DNA of 64,000 bases from Ganaspis brasiliensis (GCA_037103525.1 JAZKLR010000615.1:62001-126000), one strand, 5' to 3'. Counted from the stretch's first letter, positions 20,342-31,672 are shown. Numbers and translations are program-made. The notes: generated from the sequence alone by a model not told the origin.

Positions 20342-21238
20342 TTCCTGAACTACCCCAGTCAAAAATTAGAATATCCTATAACTTTAGTAAATTGTTGCCC
20401 TACATGATAATATCAAATCTCTGCAATATTAGCTCTTTTGAAAAAAATTTGTATGAAGTAGAGAGGGTTGAAGTTTTGACTTTTTGAAAGACACCGTCAT
20501 TTTCAAGTTCGGATAATTATGGAACAACTTAATAGATTTTAATTTATATATAGTGAATTTTAAAGCTTTTTCATGCACTTTTTAAATAAAGAATAATTTA
20601 AAAAAAAAATGTTAACCCTTCATTTTTCCAAATTAAGTTTTATTTTTCACTTTTGAGGTCTTTCGGCGGTTTTTGGATTTTTTTTATTTTTTTCAATCGA
20701 AAGCTGAGATTTTTTCCAACGAAATACGTAAAACTGGAAATGGGCCAATAATGGGTTTTCAAGAGAATGTAAAAAAACCTACTTTTTTGCTTATTTTTTA
20801 CATTTTCTCGAAAACCCATTATTGGCCCATTTCCATTTTTACATATTTCGTTGGAAAAAATCTCAGCTTTCGATTGAAAAAAATAAAAAAAATCCAAAAA
20901 CCGCCGAAAAACCTCAAAAGTGAAAAATAAGACTTAATTTTGAAAAAAGAAGGGTTACAATCTTTTTTTAAAATTATTTTTTATTTAAAAAGTGCTTGAA
21001 AAAAGCTTTTAAATTCACTATATTTTAATTAAAATCTATTAAGTTGTTACATAATTATATGAACTCGAAAATGACGGTGTCACTCAAAAAGTCAAAACTT
21101 CAACCCTCTCTACTTTATACAAATTTTTTTCAAAAAAGCTAATATTGCGGGGATTTGATATTATCATGTAGGGAAAAATTTACCAAAGTTATAGGACATT
21201 CTAATTTTTGACTGGGGCAGTTCAGAAATAATGCCCCC
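20342..21238. mobile_element. 897 bp near-perfect palindromic element, TA target duplication
   Basis: The arms pair along almost the whole length: TGGGGCATTATTCCTGAACT at the left with AGAAATAATGCCCCC at the right, and a central hairpin at 20673-20930 (CCTCAAAAGTGAAAAATA pairs with its complement). TA flanks both sides (20340-20341, 21239-21240). The two central open frames (85 codons on each strand) are nearly identical because the centre is a palindrome; they are not genes. Confidence 0.8.
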
Positions 21239-21347
21239 TATGTACTTTAATTTCTTTTAAATAATTGATTTGTATTATCGAGCATTTAGCAGGGACTTTT
21301 ACGAAATGTGACTTTTGTTTTGTTTTAAAATTAATACTATTGCAGTT

Positions 21348-21484
21348 CCCGTGTGGAAAAGTTCCCAGTATTTCCCAGTTTGTAAGTGGGCGCCAGTTGA
21401 GGCCTACCTAGCCCAGGTGGGCCCCACCTAGCCCCCAATTTGCGCCCACTTACACTGCGAAATACTCGGAACTTTCCACACGGG
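21348..21484. mobile_element. 137 bp MITE with CCCGTGTGGAAA termini
   Basis: The left end CCCGTGTGGAAAAGTTCC pairs with the right end GGAACTTTCCACACGGG. TT flanks both sides, a possible 2 bp target duplication. Inner words GTAAGTGGGCG and GCCCACTTAC also pair. The core is GC-rich (GGTGGGCCCCACC). Confidence 0.75.
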
Positions 21485-21714
21485 TTGAAACGCAAAGTGG
21501 GGTAAGTCATAATGTATAAAATTCCTCTTTTGGTGCAAATGATATGTTAATTTTTATTGCTCCCAACTACAAAAACATTTTTTTTTTGATAATTTAAAAA
21601 TTATTATTCTGTTTTAATTTCGTTAAATTTTGGCGCCCCCATGCGGTTGCGCCAGCAGCAAGCGCCTCAGTCACCTAACTCTCAATACGGCACTAGCTAG
21701 TAATTCTGTTTGTG

Positions 21715-22025
21715 CTGGGTATATCCTGAGGATGTCCTGAGGATATCCTAAGGATGTCCTGAGGATGTCCTGAGGATGTCCTGAGGATGTCCTGAGGATA
21801 TCCTGAGGATATCCTGGGGATATCCGGGGGATATCTCAAATTTCATTTTATGAATATCCATGGGATATCCCTAGGATATCCCCAGGATATCGGCGGATAT
21901 CCTTAGGATATCCCTAGGATATCCAATCCGCCGCTTTTAGGATATCCTGAAAATATCCTTGGATATCCCTGGGATATCCTAGGGATATCCACGGGACATT
22001 TTTAGGATATCCCGGGATATCCGGT
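21715..22025. repeat. Right GGATATCC array
   Basis: About 25 GGATATCC, GGATGTCC or GGATATCG words lead to the right end of the 6.2 kb element. They mirror the left arrays at 15830-16506. Confidence 0.95.
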
Positions 22026-22268
22026 GCTGTGAGGGAATATAGAAAGAATTGTTTATAAATGTTTTACTTTTTCTTTCAATAATTAAAAATAATACTTATT
22101 AAAATCATTTAAATAACTAGTCCCATTAAATTAAGTACGGTATAAAACAATTGGAATGGATTTATTTTTATTTTTAACATCAGAACCAAATGTGGACTTT
22201 ATCGGTACTTTTTTAGTCCGCAATCGTTAATGATCATTTATCGGGGTTCTACATAACAGTTCCGGGAT

Positions 22269-22805
22269 TTCTTCTGAATTTTCGTGAATTCCCAGGCGCG
22301 AGAAACTAATGCTGACGCTGGGTAGAGGCTTGATTCTAGCTTTGACACCTAGAGTGGGTAACCGAGACTGGGAACAGTCTTTAAATCACTGTCGTTCAAT
22401 ATTGGTTGAAGATTGGACACCAATGCTCGTTCCATGCTTGATTCAAGACTGCTTGAATCCTCATGCGCGAAGCCTGAACATCCAATCTAGATTCAAGCTT
22501 GAATCAACTGTGACACAATTGCTCAACTTATCATATTACATATTTTTTTATATATTAAAGTATATAATACATATAAAAAATATTATTAATTAAATAATAA
22601 ATATTACAACTGCTGCAGATTTAGTAATTTTATGAATATTTACTATTAATTTTGTATAAAATAAACTATAAATAAACAAACAAAAATTATGTAATTTTAC
22701 TTAATTGTAAGATATATTAGAAGTAAATTAAATTTGTAAACAATTATTTTCTTATTTTAAAAAAATAAATTTCAAAGAATCATATAACCAAACGAAATAA
22801 TTTAA
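22269..22805. other. Spacer with CAAGCTTGAATC-type words
   Basis: At 22300-22510 the words CTTGATTC, GATTCAAG and CAAGCTTGAATC recur. Related words reappear at 26340-26520 (CAGGCTTGAATCGC, CCAAGCTTGGAGC). The two patches may be the ends of a decayed element. The rest is AT-rich. Confidence 0.4.
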
Positions 22806-23532
22806 GGGGAGGTTACTGTTCTCAATGGTGAAAAATTCATGAAATTTGGGATTTTTTTTTATAGACGGAAATATTTTCGGAATTAAGGTTTTTTTTTATT
22901 TAAATAGTACATAATTATATAAACTTTTTACATATTTATATTAAAAAACAAATTAAAAATGGCGGCTGTAGCTTAACTTATCGAAGACCTTGCGCGCCGT
23001 ATTTTTTTTATGCGCCGTACGTTCCACAGCCTCGCCAGGTTATCTGAAGCAAAAATTCCTGATAAGTTATTAAACTATGATAAATTTAGGGGGCCTTATC
23101 GTTTTCCTTTTTTTTAAAAACAATTTTTTTAATATTTTTTTTTACTCATAAAGTAAAAAGAAAAAAGCTTAAAAATTAAGTTTTCTCTTCAAATAGCCGC
23201 CATTTTGCTAAAAAATTTTTTTTCAAAAAAATGATAACGATAAGGCCCCCTAAATTTATGCTAGTTTAATAATTTATCAGGAATTTTTGTTTCTGATAAC
23301 CTGGCGAGGCTGTGGAACGTACGGCGCATAAAAAAATACGGCGCGCAGAGTCTTCTATAACTTATGCTACAGCCGGCATTTTTAATTTTTTTTTAAGATA
23401 AATATGTAAAAAGTTTATATAATTATATAATATTTAAATAAAAAAAACCGCATTTCCAAAAATATTTCCGTCTATGAAAAAAAAATTCCCAAACTTCATG
23501 CATTTTTCACCATTGAGAACGGTAACCTCCCC
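22806..23532. mobile_element. 727 bp palindromic element, GGGGAGGTTAC termini, TTAA flanks
   Basis: The left end GGGGAGGTTACTGTTCTCAA pairs with the right end TTGAGAACGGTAACCTCCCC, and pairing continues to the centre (TAGGGGGCCTTATCGTT with AACGATAAGGCCCCCTA). TTAA stands on both sides (22802-22805, 23533-23536). A TTAA duplication points to a piggyBac- or Kolobok-like transposase; TA-type insertion into TTAA is an alternative. Confidence 0.85.
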
Positions 23533-23734
23533 TTAAAGACAATTTTCAAATTTGAAAAATATTGAAGATATGATTACGTGCTCAATAGCGTAATTTTGTA
23601 AAATCATTCATTTCAAAAAAACTTTAATTATACAAATTAAATAAATTTCTTTATTTAAATAAAAGTGCCCTTCAATACATTATATATAAACAATTTTTAT
23701 AATTTACTTTTGTATTATATATTATTGAAATTAA

Positions 23735-24140
23735 TTATTTAAATAATATTATTAAATTAAAGTTATAGATAAAAATGATAAATTAGTAGTTAATTTTGTT
23801 TACATATTTTGCAAATATTTTACAAAAATATTTATTTATAAAATATTAATAAGTTAGGATCGAGATTGGATTGTATAAACTGTATATAAATACAAAGGAT
23901 ACATAAATTCTATTCTATTTATTTAAATAATATTTAATTTTTAAATAATAATATTAAATTGAAGTTATAAATAATTAAATAATAATTAATCATTATCAGC
24001 TAATTTTGTTTACATATTTTGCAAATATTGTATAAGAATATTTATTTATAAAATATTAATAAGTTAGGAGATAGGATTGTATAAACTGTATATCAGTATA
24101 AACCTATAAACGAAGGATAAATAAATTCTATTCATTTATT
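23735..24140 (+). repeat. Two tandem ~200 bp AT-rich copies, LINE-tail-like
   Basis: Copy 1 (about 23735-23925) and copy 2 (about 23940-24135) share TAATTTTGTTTACATATTTT, TATTAATAAGTTAGGA and GTATAAACTGTATAT, and both end in an ATAAATTCTATTC run. They end just before a LINE 5' region, so they may be old 3' ends of LINEs at the same target, or a plain tandem duplication. Confidence 0.65.
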
Positions 24141-24149
24141 TTTGATAAT

Positions 24150-25860
24150 CAATATGTGAGGCTTCCGTTTCCGGTACCGTAAAGTAGTGCACGCGTTTGT
24201 GAAGGGAAAATTGTTTTTTAGTGAATTGTTCATTATTAATTAAGGGTGGGAAGTGGTATGATTGAAAAGTGGTGAGCAAGGTAAGGTGATTGTTTTAGAG
24301 AGAATGCATGTAGAAAATAGTGTGAATGTAAAACGTTAAGAAGGTAAAAGGAAAGTGTGAATTGTGAGGTTAGGTGGAAAGAGTGGGGAGTGAGTGGGAG
24401 AGATAGAGTGAGTGACGAGGAGAGCGAATGAAGTGTAGGTAAGGTAGGGAGCTAGAATGGCGAAAGTTGACTCAAGTAGTACAGGCGGGAAAAGGTCGGA
24501 ATTACAAAATTTTATAGGCGAGAAAGGAAGGGGAAAGGGCGGGAAAATTATGAAGTGTGAGGACTGCATCGATTTACTCGAGTTAGTAAAGATGTTGGTT
24601 AAAAGTTTCGATAGAGAATGGACAGAAGTGTGGGACAAAATAGAGATTGTTAGGGACATAGAAGAAAAAAGAGATAGGCAGACTGAGGTAATAAAAGAGG
24701 AGATAGGCGGGATTAAAAGGAAGTTAAAATAGTGGAAGGAAAATTGGAAAAAGGAAAAAGAAAATATGTGGAATAGAATGAATAGGTTAGAGAAAGAAAT
24801 ATCGGATTGGAGTGAGGAAAGTGGGAAAAATGAGAATGGTGGATTAGAGGCTTTAGATATTGGGGAAAAGAAAGGAATAAGTAGAGAGAAGAATGGAGAA
24901 GTTAGAGACGATAATTTGGAAAGGAAAATGAAAGAGTTAGCAAGCCAGGTTGAGATTCTGGAGAAGGAAAAAAGAAAGAGGAACATCATAATTAGAGGTT
25001 TGAATGTAGGGTATAGGGAAAGCAAAGAGGAAGTAGAGAAATTGCTAGCAGGAATTGGGGCGAAGGTAACGATTAAAAAAGTTAAGGGAATTAGAGAAAT
25101 AGATCAGGAGATGGCAAAACTATGGATAGTAGAGTTGGAAGATGAGGAGGACAAGTATGAGGTAATGAAATTAAGGGGAAGGTTGAGAGGTAGTGGGAAG
25201 AGAATAGATGAAGATAGAACATGGAGAGAGAGAAGGATAAGGTGGTTTTTGGAAGAGAAAGCGTGGGCAGAGAGAAGAAATGGAAGCGAAGTAAGGATGG
25301 GGAGAGATAGTGTCTGGATGGACGGAATAAGATGGAAAGTGCGAGAAGAGACAGGAGAGGTTATAAAAGTGTGATTGTGTGTAGGTATGGAGTGCATGGG
25401 TATGTTAGGAATGGAAGAAAGTGTGGGGGTAAATGACGAAAGTGGAATAAATGGAGAAGTGAAAAAGAGAGGAGGATGAGTGATTGTGTAAAGAGTGAAA
25501 GGAAAAAGGAGAATTTTAAAATGTAAGAGGGTGGGCGATAAAAGGGTATAAAGTCAGATTTGGCCAAAGGAACGGGAAATGGAAGCCCAGGCACTTGGCA
25601 AATAAATGGTTAAAGTAGGTTAAGATGGCGTTTAGATTTAAGCAGTTTAGAATAATTGTAAATAGGTATTATAAGAAAGTTATTGTAATAGAAAAATGTA
25701 AAGGGAGCTAAGTAGATCAATATATATGTAATTGAATCCTCGAACCCTGCGATATGTGCGGGGAGAGTAAAATAAAGTAGATAATCAATATGTTCCAGAA
25801 GTATTAAAATGTAAATAGCATATAATCCAGGTCTGAACCTCACAAAGTTATTTCTGTTGA
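24150..25860 (+). mobile_element. Non-LTR retrotransposon remnant with ORF1 only
   Basis: This is a purine-rich, relatively GC-rich island in AT-rich DNA. A 5' leader (about 24150-24456) precedes an ORF1 frame (24457-25374), then about 490 bp without ORF2. The RNA-binding ORF1 is of the type found in hymenopteran LINEs. Either ORF2 was deleted or this is a parasitic half-LINE copied by a partner. Edges are approximate. Confidence 0.7.
24457..25374 (+). pseudogene. LINE ORF1-like RNA-binding protein, one in-frame stop
   Basis: Two open stretches, 24457-24732 and from 24733 to 25374, share one frame and are separated by a single TAG (24730-24732); together they span about 305 codons. The first part is Lys/Glu-rich and predicted coiled coil. 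Near the middle KRKRNIIIRGLNVGYRE starts an RRM-like fold; ERRIRWFLEEKAWAERR and the C-terminal DGIRWKVREETGEV follow the order typical of LINE ORF1 proteins in ants and wasps, where the protein binds element RNA. The antisense frame of 229 codons is a shadow. Confidence 0.75.
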
Positions 25861-25870
25861 CTCTCAACTA

Positions 25871-25975
25871 CCCGTCGTAGCCGAGTGGTACTAATAGCGT
25901 GCGTTCACCGCGAGCGAATTCGTCTATAGGGCCGTGGGTTCGATCCCTCCTTGAGCGTGCGAAATTTTATTTCAT
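25871..25975 (+). repeat. tRNA-derived SINE
   Basis: A-box TAGCCGAGTGG (25878-25888) and B-box GGTTCGATCCC (25937-25947) form a pol III promoter. T and acceptor stems do not pair fully, so it is not a functional tRNA. It is followed by AAATTTTATTTCATA, the same tail that follows the tRNA-like segment at 39335, which supports a SINE family. Confidence 0.65.
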
Positions 25976-26909
25976 AGGTTAAGTGTTTATATGTATTAAA
26001 ATTGTTAATTAATCTTAGGTCGATAATAATTAAGTGTATAAATGTGCAATTAATCTTAAATTATAAAAAAAAACAATCTGAAGAATATTAATTTAAATAA
26101 TTATAGATGAACATTAAAAAATTTTTTTATTTTATTAATTTTATGATAATCTGCAGCAGTACAGTAATTAAGAAAAAATGATAATAATAATATTATTATT
26201 GTATTTATAATTATAAATAATATAATAATATAATATATAATAATAATATAATAATATTATTATTATTATTATAATTATAAGAATTATCATTATTAACAAC
26301 ATAATACAACAAGAATATTATTATATTAATAATTATTTAACGTTCTGTCTTCTGTAAGCGACAGTGGAATCAGGCTTGACGAAGCTATAATCGGACTTCC
26401 GAACATTGATTGAGTCTTGGACTCCAATCCTCAACCAAGCTTGGAGCGTCAGGCTTGAATCGCTGTTACATTCTAGCTTGGACGAGTCTTGCTTCCTCCG
26501 ACTCACCAATCCTCAATCAATTCCGTACTTATTCCTGAATAATTTTCCCCGTTCTGAGTTTTTGAAATAAGACGGTATGTATGTTTGAATATATTTGATA
26601 TAGATTTAAAAGTCATTTTTGTATAGTGTATGAATTTATTATAATTTATAGTAATTATTTATAGTTCTGCCGTCCCTGCATAATTTCATTTAGCTTTTTA
26701 TCAGTTTGCCTTTCTATGTCAAGTCAACATATTCCCCCTTAACACTTCCAGACTGAAATGGCTCCTGTTACTTTACTGTCATCATAAATATATAGAGGTA
26801 GTGTAATTATAATTTGTTGTAACAGTTGTTGGCACAGAAGTCATAGCTAAGAATCTAACTCTAACGATAAAAAAATTCAGATTAATCACATTAAAGTCGT
26901 TTAAGAACA
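25976..26909. other. AT-rich spacer upstream of the secreted-protein gene
   Basis: AAT/TAT-rich simple sequence lies at 26170-26340. A patch at 26340-26520 carries CTTGGA/CAAGCTTG words like 22300-22510. The last 200 bp should hold the promoter of the gene at 26910; no clear TATA box is assigned. Confidence 0.45.
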
Positions 26910-29874
26910 ATGTATTTAATACAAATTTATGTTATATTATCTATTACATTTAATTTTTTTGATTATCAATTTGTTTCTGCCCATGTAACTTACAATGGTG
27001 GACCAGAAGAGTCTGTAAGTTATGCAACCTTAGAAATTGCACAAGGTAAGTTACTTCTTAACGAGTAAAACCCACCTTTTGAGACTCAACGGGGAAACTC
27101 TTATTGTTACGATACTTTGTAATATTTATTTGTTAATGATAACTGTAAATCAGTAGAGTAGTTCTTGAGACTGATAAAAAAAATAATAAAGAATGCTTTT
27201 GCATTAGGATTTGTATTGATTTGCATTAAATTATACAAATATATATATATACAAAGTATACACGCATTATAACATGATTTTTATAAGAACATACACTGAG
27301 AAAAGTTGTGCATTACTCTTTAAATTTGAATAAAAGAATAATTACTTATTCGTAAGTCAAAAGTCTTCCACTTTTTCAAAAAGTGAATATACAATTACAA
27401 ATAAATGAATTTGTACTCTAAATAGGTGAAATTCTCACTTATTGAAAAAGTGGAAGACTTTTGACTTATTCACATTTAGAGAGTAAATCTTACATTAAAC
27501 TGAAGTCTTATATGTATTTAAGTGAAGAATTACATTCTAAAATTGAAATTTTACATTGTAGCGATTTGAAACGTCAGTTGTATTTAAAAAATGATTTTTA
27601 TCTGTAATTTTGCCAGAAGAGAAAAAGCTTAGTTTTTCCTCGATTTTTAAATAATTTTAACAAACAAAAAATTTGAATTTTTTTAAAAAATGTAAATTTT
27701 TTATAAACAAATTAATTTTTTTTAATTTAGGGGATTTTTTTTTAAATACTTGGGAGAAATAAGAAAAGTTTGCAAAAGGTTTCAGAGTAGGCCTGATGAT
27801 CTTAATGGGTTAAAATGAATTTCTCTTCATCCCCTATCCGAAAGTACACTGAGAAACTAATTTTTTTTGCTGTTTTAGAAACCCATTTGCTGCCTTAGCA
27901 ATTTTTTTTTATAATAACAAAAAAAGTTGCATGAGCTATATTAACATTTCAGTTTGCTATCATAGCAATTTTTTTCTTAGTGTACTTTCCGATAGGGGAT
28001 GAAGAAAAATTCATTTTAACCCATTAAGATTATCAGGCCCACTCTGAAACCTTTTGCAAACTTTTCTTATTCCTCCCAAGTATCTTAAAAAAAACCCTAA
28101 ATTAAAAAGAAATTAATTTGTTTATAAAAAAATGTCACTTTTTTAAAAAAATAAAAATTTTTTTTGTTTGCTAAGATTATTTAAAAGTTGAGGAAAAACT
28201 AAACTTTTTCTCTTCTGGCAAAATTTTTCATAAGTGCATAGTTTCAGAGATATATGTGTTTAAAAATAGGTATACTTTTAAGAACACAAAATTTGAAAAA
28301 TTCATAACTCGAAAACTAAGCTACTAAATCTCACGTGGAATTTCCCATATATACATTTATTTACACATATACGCAACTTTTGAATCTGAATATATTTTTT
28401 AAAGTATTTTAAAATAAATATCGCATGGGAAACATTGGGGGGTCATGACCCCCCCCCCCTGGACTAAGACTTCTCTCTCTAAAAATGGTTTAGGTGTAAA
28501 TTAATAATCATAAGCTTAAAACTCAAGTTGTAAGATGTACTTTTAAATACCGAGTGTCAGTTTTCCAAAATCAAAACTTTTTGTTTACTAAAAACTAAAT
28601 CCGACTCTAAATTGATACGTATCTAAGGTCATAATAGAAGGCTTTAATTACAACCTTTAAAATGCTTTTTTAAAAATTGTTCTATGATGATTTTTATCGT
28701 AAAAGTTTGCTTTTAAAGCGTAAGGTCCCTTCTCTAGCGGAACGTCACATATATTTTTTGATTCTACATGGAAAAAGACAAAAATTTTCTCTGGACTATT
28801 TGTCTCTATAACTCAAAATGCTTGAGTTTTTTGCAAATGAAGAAAGTAATTTTTAAATAAAATATGTCATCTCTTTGTTAAAAATCATTGTAAAACAATT
28901 TTTAAAAAGGCATTTTAAAGATCATAATTCAAGCTTTCTATTGACCTTAGATATGTAGCAATTCAGAGTCGGGATTAATTTTTAGTAAACAGAAAGGGAC
29001 ATTTTAGCCATTTTTAGGTGTTTTTGAAGTTAGGATCAAACCTAGATATGTTGGGCCTATTCTAATGGCGGATTCGAATTCAGAGCATCAAAATACATAA
29101 GAATATACGGGCTTTATACCTTAAGCAACATATTTTTTTTTTTTTTTTTTGTAAGGCTGTGTAATCGCAAACTAATTTTTGGATTGCTTGCTATTTATTA
29201 TATGGTTTACCTAAGCTATTGACTATACTATATATTATTATACTGCTTATTTATAAATTGTTAAAGTGTAAATCATTTACAATTTTTTAGTTATGTCTGG
29301 AGAAATTTAATATAAAAGTTTTAAAATGAATGAACTTCCAGGTTGGATTTGTAAATTCCCTGACATTTCCAGGTTTTCCAAGTTCTGTAGCAACCATGTA
29401 TTATTATTATTATTATTAATAATAATAATAAAATATGAAAATTTTATATTCAAATCATTGTTTACATAGTTTTTGGCATTGTATAAATTTAAATTTTGTG
29501 CCACGCGTTCCATAGTGTACCATAATTTTGATCTACAAATTCCATGATTTTATTGTGAGTGAAATTGACGTTTAAGAGCTAAGGCACGTTTTCTCGTGAA
29601 CAGTTAAATACATAATATTAATAGAAATGTTTTATTTTAGACAAATGCATGTACATAGTGCCCAACTATGCAATGGTTCATGGAGAACTTATTCCTCAGT
29701 CGATGACCTATGAATGTGCTCTTTCCCGACAAGTTTATAGAAGTGTACAAAGAGCAATACGTAAGCAGTTAGTTTAATTCTGACAAAAAAAAGTGTATTA
29801 AAAGGAAAAAATAAATCTTTGTTCTTTCAGGCGGATGTGTTAAAAACATAATGGGACGTTTTTACTGCAAATAA
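26910..29874 (+). CDS. Small secreted four-cysteine protein, three exons
   Basis: Exons are 26910-27045, 29641-29760 and 29831-29874, all with GT/AG borders (CAAG/GTAAGT, TTTTAG, ATAC/GTAAGC, TTTCAG). They join in frame to 300 bp, 99 residues plus TAA. The first ~24 residues are a hydrophobic signal peptide ending VSA before HVTYNGG. The mature part has Cys48, Cys71, Cys88 and Cys98, enough for two disulfides. AATAAA overlaps the stop codon. The cysteine spacing is loosely like short secreted VWC-type or venom-type proteins of insects, but I do not recognise the family and assign no function. Intron 1 is 2.6 kb and full of inverted repeats. Confidence 0.75.
27294..27490. repeat. Short inverted repeat starting CACTGAGAAA in intron 1
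   Basis: TACACTGAGAAAA starts at 27292. AAAAGTCTTCCACTTTTTCA (27359-27378) pairs with TGAAAAAGTGGAAGACTTTT (27443-27462). No matching CAGTG right end was found. Similar AAGTCAAAAGT...CACTTTTT words occur near 18156-18180. Confidence 0.55.
27590..28235. repeat. Foldback element in intron 1, related to 52692-52985
   Basis: AGAGAAAAAGCTTAGTTTTT (27617) pairs with AAACTAAACTTTTTCTCTTC (28196), and CTCTTCATCCCCTATCCGAA with TTCCGATAGGGGATGAAG. The words CAGAGTAGGCCTGATGAT and GCAAAAGGTTTC recur at 52692-52985 (AGAGTGGGCCTGATGAT). Confidence 0.75.
27847..27982. mobile_element. 136 bp CACTGAG-type element at the palindrome centre
   Basis: CACTGAGAAA at the left pairs with TTTCTTAGTG at the right; TA flanks both sides (27845-27846, 27983-27984). 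The core repeats GCTGTTTTAG, GCTGCCTTAGCAA and GCTATCATAGCAA. It lies at the exact centre of the foldback element. Confidence 0.6.
28560..29010. repeat. Inverted repeat in intron 1
   Basis: TTTTTGTTTACTAAAAACTA (28578) pairs with TTTTTAGTAAACAGAAAG (28979); ATAGAAGGCTTTAATTAC pairs with ATAATTCAAGCTTTCTAT. The arms are about 150 bp, the centre near 28780. No end class was recognised. Confidence 0.7.
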
Positions 29875-31361
29875 AATGCAATTCTTTTGATCCAATTCAA
29901 TAATAGTATCTTGACATGTCAGGCCTGTAAAACTATAGCCAAACGCAGTCTACATTTTTTAGTACAAAATAAAAGTACATTGTGCACCAAATGCAGGAAG
30001 TAATTGTTTTCGCTCTCTCGCCCAACGTGAACATATGATACTTTGTGCAACATCTGATGTTTATGGAAAATACCAATTGATTAAGCTCCATGGTTTGCAT
30101 TCAAGAAGAAATTAGCCTCCTTAACAACTTCACACCTCAGAAAAATTTGTTTCGCCGATCTTGCTGATGTATATAATAAATTAATTAATGACAAAGTAAA
30201 ATGATTTAATTTATTTCTTTATTTATTACCCGAACAGCACTGGATGTTTCAACAATATTTGCCAAAGTTGAGACAAGATTTAAAACCAAGATTTAACGCG
30301 AATCTTTGCATTTGTTACTTATCGTCAATCCACAATCTGGGAAAGTATAAATATAAAAATAAATACTATAAAATTTGTTAAGAAAAATGATGTATTTTAA
30401 ACAACAATTAAAAAACCCTTTTAGCTTTTACTGAAAAAATATATTGCACATTCGTAACTAATGTAGAAAACTACTGCTCAAGAATAATTTATAAATCTAA
30501 TGTTATTAATTGTATTGTAAGATTATCGTAAACTTGCCTTAACCTTACCGTATAAGCTTATTCAGCTCTGTTGAAAAACCCTACGAAGGGGGTTCAGTGT
30601 CAATGATACAGTGACATTTATTGAATATTTATTAATTCTATTCCTCTCCAATTCGTTTGTATTTTTTGATGTGTTGTGAGTTGCAGCATAAAATGAATCG
30701 CAATCAAATATTTTAATGTTTCCCAAATTTGTCAATTCTTTTCAATTATGTAGAATTATTATGTAGCATTTCACACTATTAAAGTAAGTCTCATCTCACT
30801 TAAAATATGCGTTTATAATTAAATATCTATTAAGGTAAATGACATGATCCAGTTGCTGTTTTTGAGAAAATAATTCATACAAAAGTAAGATTTCTGTTAA
30901 ATTTTCGTACCAGTTATCGTATTGGATGAAACCAATGGCAATGGCAGGTTTCCCAGGAAACAAAAAACCGATTGATTACAATTTTTTTGAATCTAAAATT
31001 TTAGAAATGCGCATTTACGCAATAGCTTATTTGAATAGCTAGGGATAGGAAATTTGTCTAATTTCAGTCGGTAAATTTTGATTGAGAAAGTTTTCATTTT
31101 ATAGTGCTGAATGGGAGTCGATATAATCTAAAACGCTTCTTCATACTGACACTTAAAATTCGAATTGGTGCAAACGTATAAGAACAGTCAATAATAAATT
31201 ATGGATTCATTTAATGCACATGTGAATGCAATGAATCAGAAATATTTATTGAGTTTAAACCAATAGTAAAAGACAGATTGACTTTATTTTTGTAGAAAAG
31301 TATCAGATTTTTCGAAAAAACTACCCAGCTAATAGTAAAAAAATAAAAAGAGGAAGAAATA
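29875..31361. other. AT-rich downstream region with one short repeat
   Basis: At 29977-30055 the words ATTGTGCACCAAATGCAGGA and CTTTGTGCAACATCTG match the termini of the insertion at 51945-52268. No gene is visible in the remainder. Confidence 0.5.
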
Positions 31362-31672
31362 ATGAGGATAGAAAGAGATTATACTTTTTCTATCTCTTTC
31401 ATATATCCATTTTGCATTCCTAAAACATTATATCTTTCTATTTCTAAACTTATATCTCTTTCTATCTTTTCTCTATTCGCTTTGGATTTTTATCGCTTTC
31501 TATTCCCTTTCTATCATCTTATAAAAGAAATAAATCTCTTTCTATCCCTTTTCTATCCCCTTTTTTCCTCTTCTCTAAAAAGTGAATCTCTTTCTATCCC
31601 TTCGCCTATCTACTATTTTAATTCCTTTCTATCTCCTTTCTATCCCCTTTCTATCCTCTTCTTTAACGCGTA
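31362..31672 (+). repeat. Pyrimidine-rich array of CTTTCTATCCC words
   Basis: About 20 copies of TTTCTATC followed by CCC, CTC or TC are strung together. The long open frame across it is a by-product. Purine-rich complements (GGGATAGAAAGG) lie at 33110-33440, so this is the left half of a mirrored pair. Confidence 0.8.

Larger units (their letters stand above)
15815..22035. mobile_element. 6.2 kb composite element with CCCTCACA termini and GGATATCC arrays
   Basis: The left end reads CCCTCACAACAAAAGGATAT; the reverse complement of the right end reads CCCTCACAGCACCGGATATC. AA stands on both sides (15813-15814, 22036-22037), a possible 2 bp target duplication. Arrays of GGATATCC words lie just inside both ends. 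The middle holds two SINE-like segments and at least four smaller inverted-repeat elements. No transposase frame is present, so any mobility depends on another copy. Confidence 0.65.
15598..22268. repeat. Outer inverted repeat (~215-230 bp arms) around the GGATATCC element
   Basis: The left arm, 15598-15814, pairs imperfectly with 22036-22268. Landmarks are GGAACTGTT at the outside, CGATAAAGTCCGCATTTGGT (left) against ACCAAATGTGGACTTTATCG (right), and TTATTGAAAGAAAAAG (left) against CTTTTTCTTTCAATAA (right). The arms flank the element at 15815-22035 on both sides, so that element sits at the centre of an older palindrome or the whole is one unit. Confidence 0.65.

Noticed and set aside
20640..20930. 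Two near-identical 85-codon frames on opposite strands
   Set aside because: They are the two strands of the palindrome centre of the 20342-21238 element.
18436..21712. A hAT-like element bounded by GGCGCCC words
   Set aside because: The ends (CAGACCCGTAGTG and CTAGTGCCGTATTG) match only loosely and the flanks share no 8 bp duplication, so it is not annotated.
24336..25025. 229-codon frame on the minus strand
   Set aside because: It is antisense to the LINE ORF1 and arises from its purine-rich composition (Ser, Phe, Pro rich).
25871..25960. A functional tRNA gene
   Set aside because: A and B boxes are good but acceptor and T stems do not pair, and the shared downstream tail marks a SINE.
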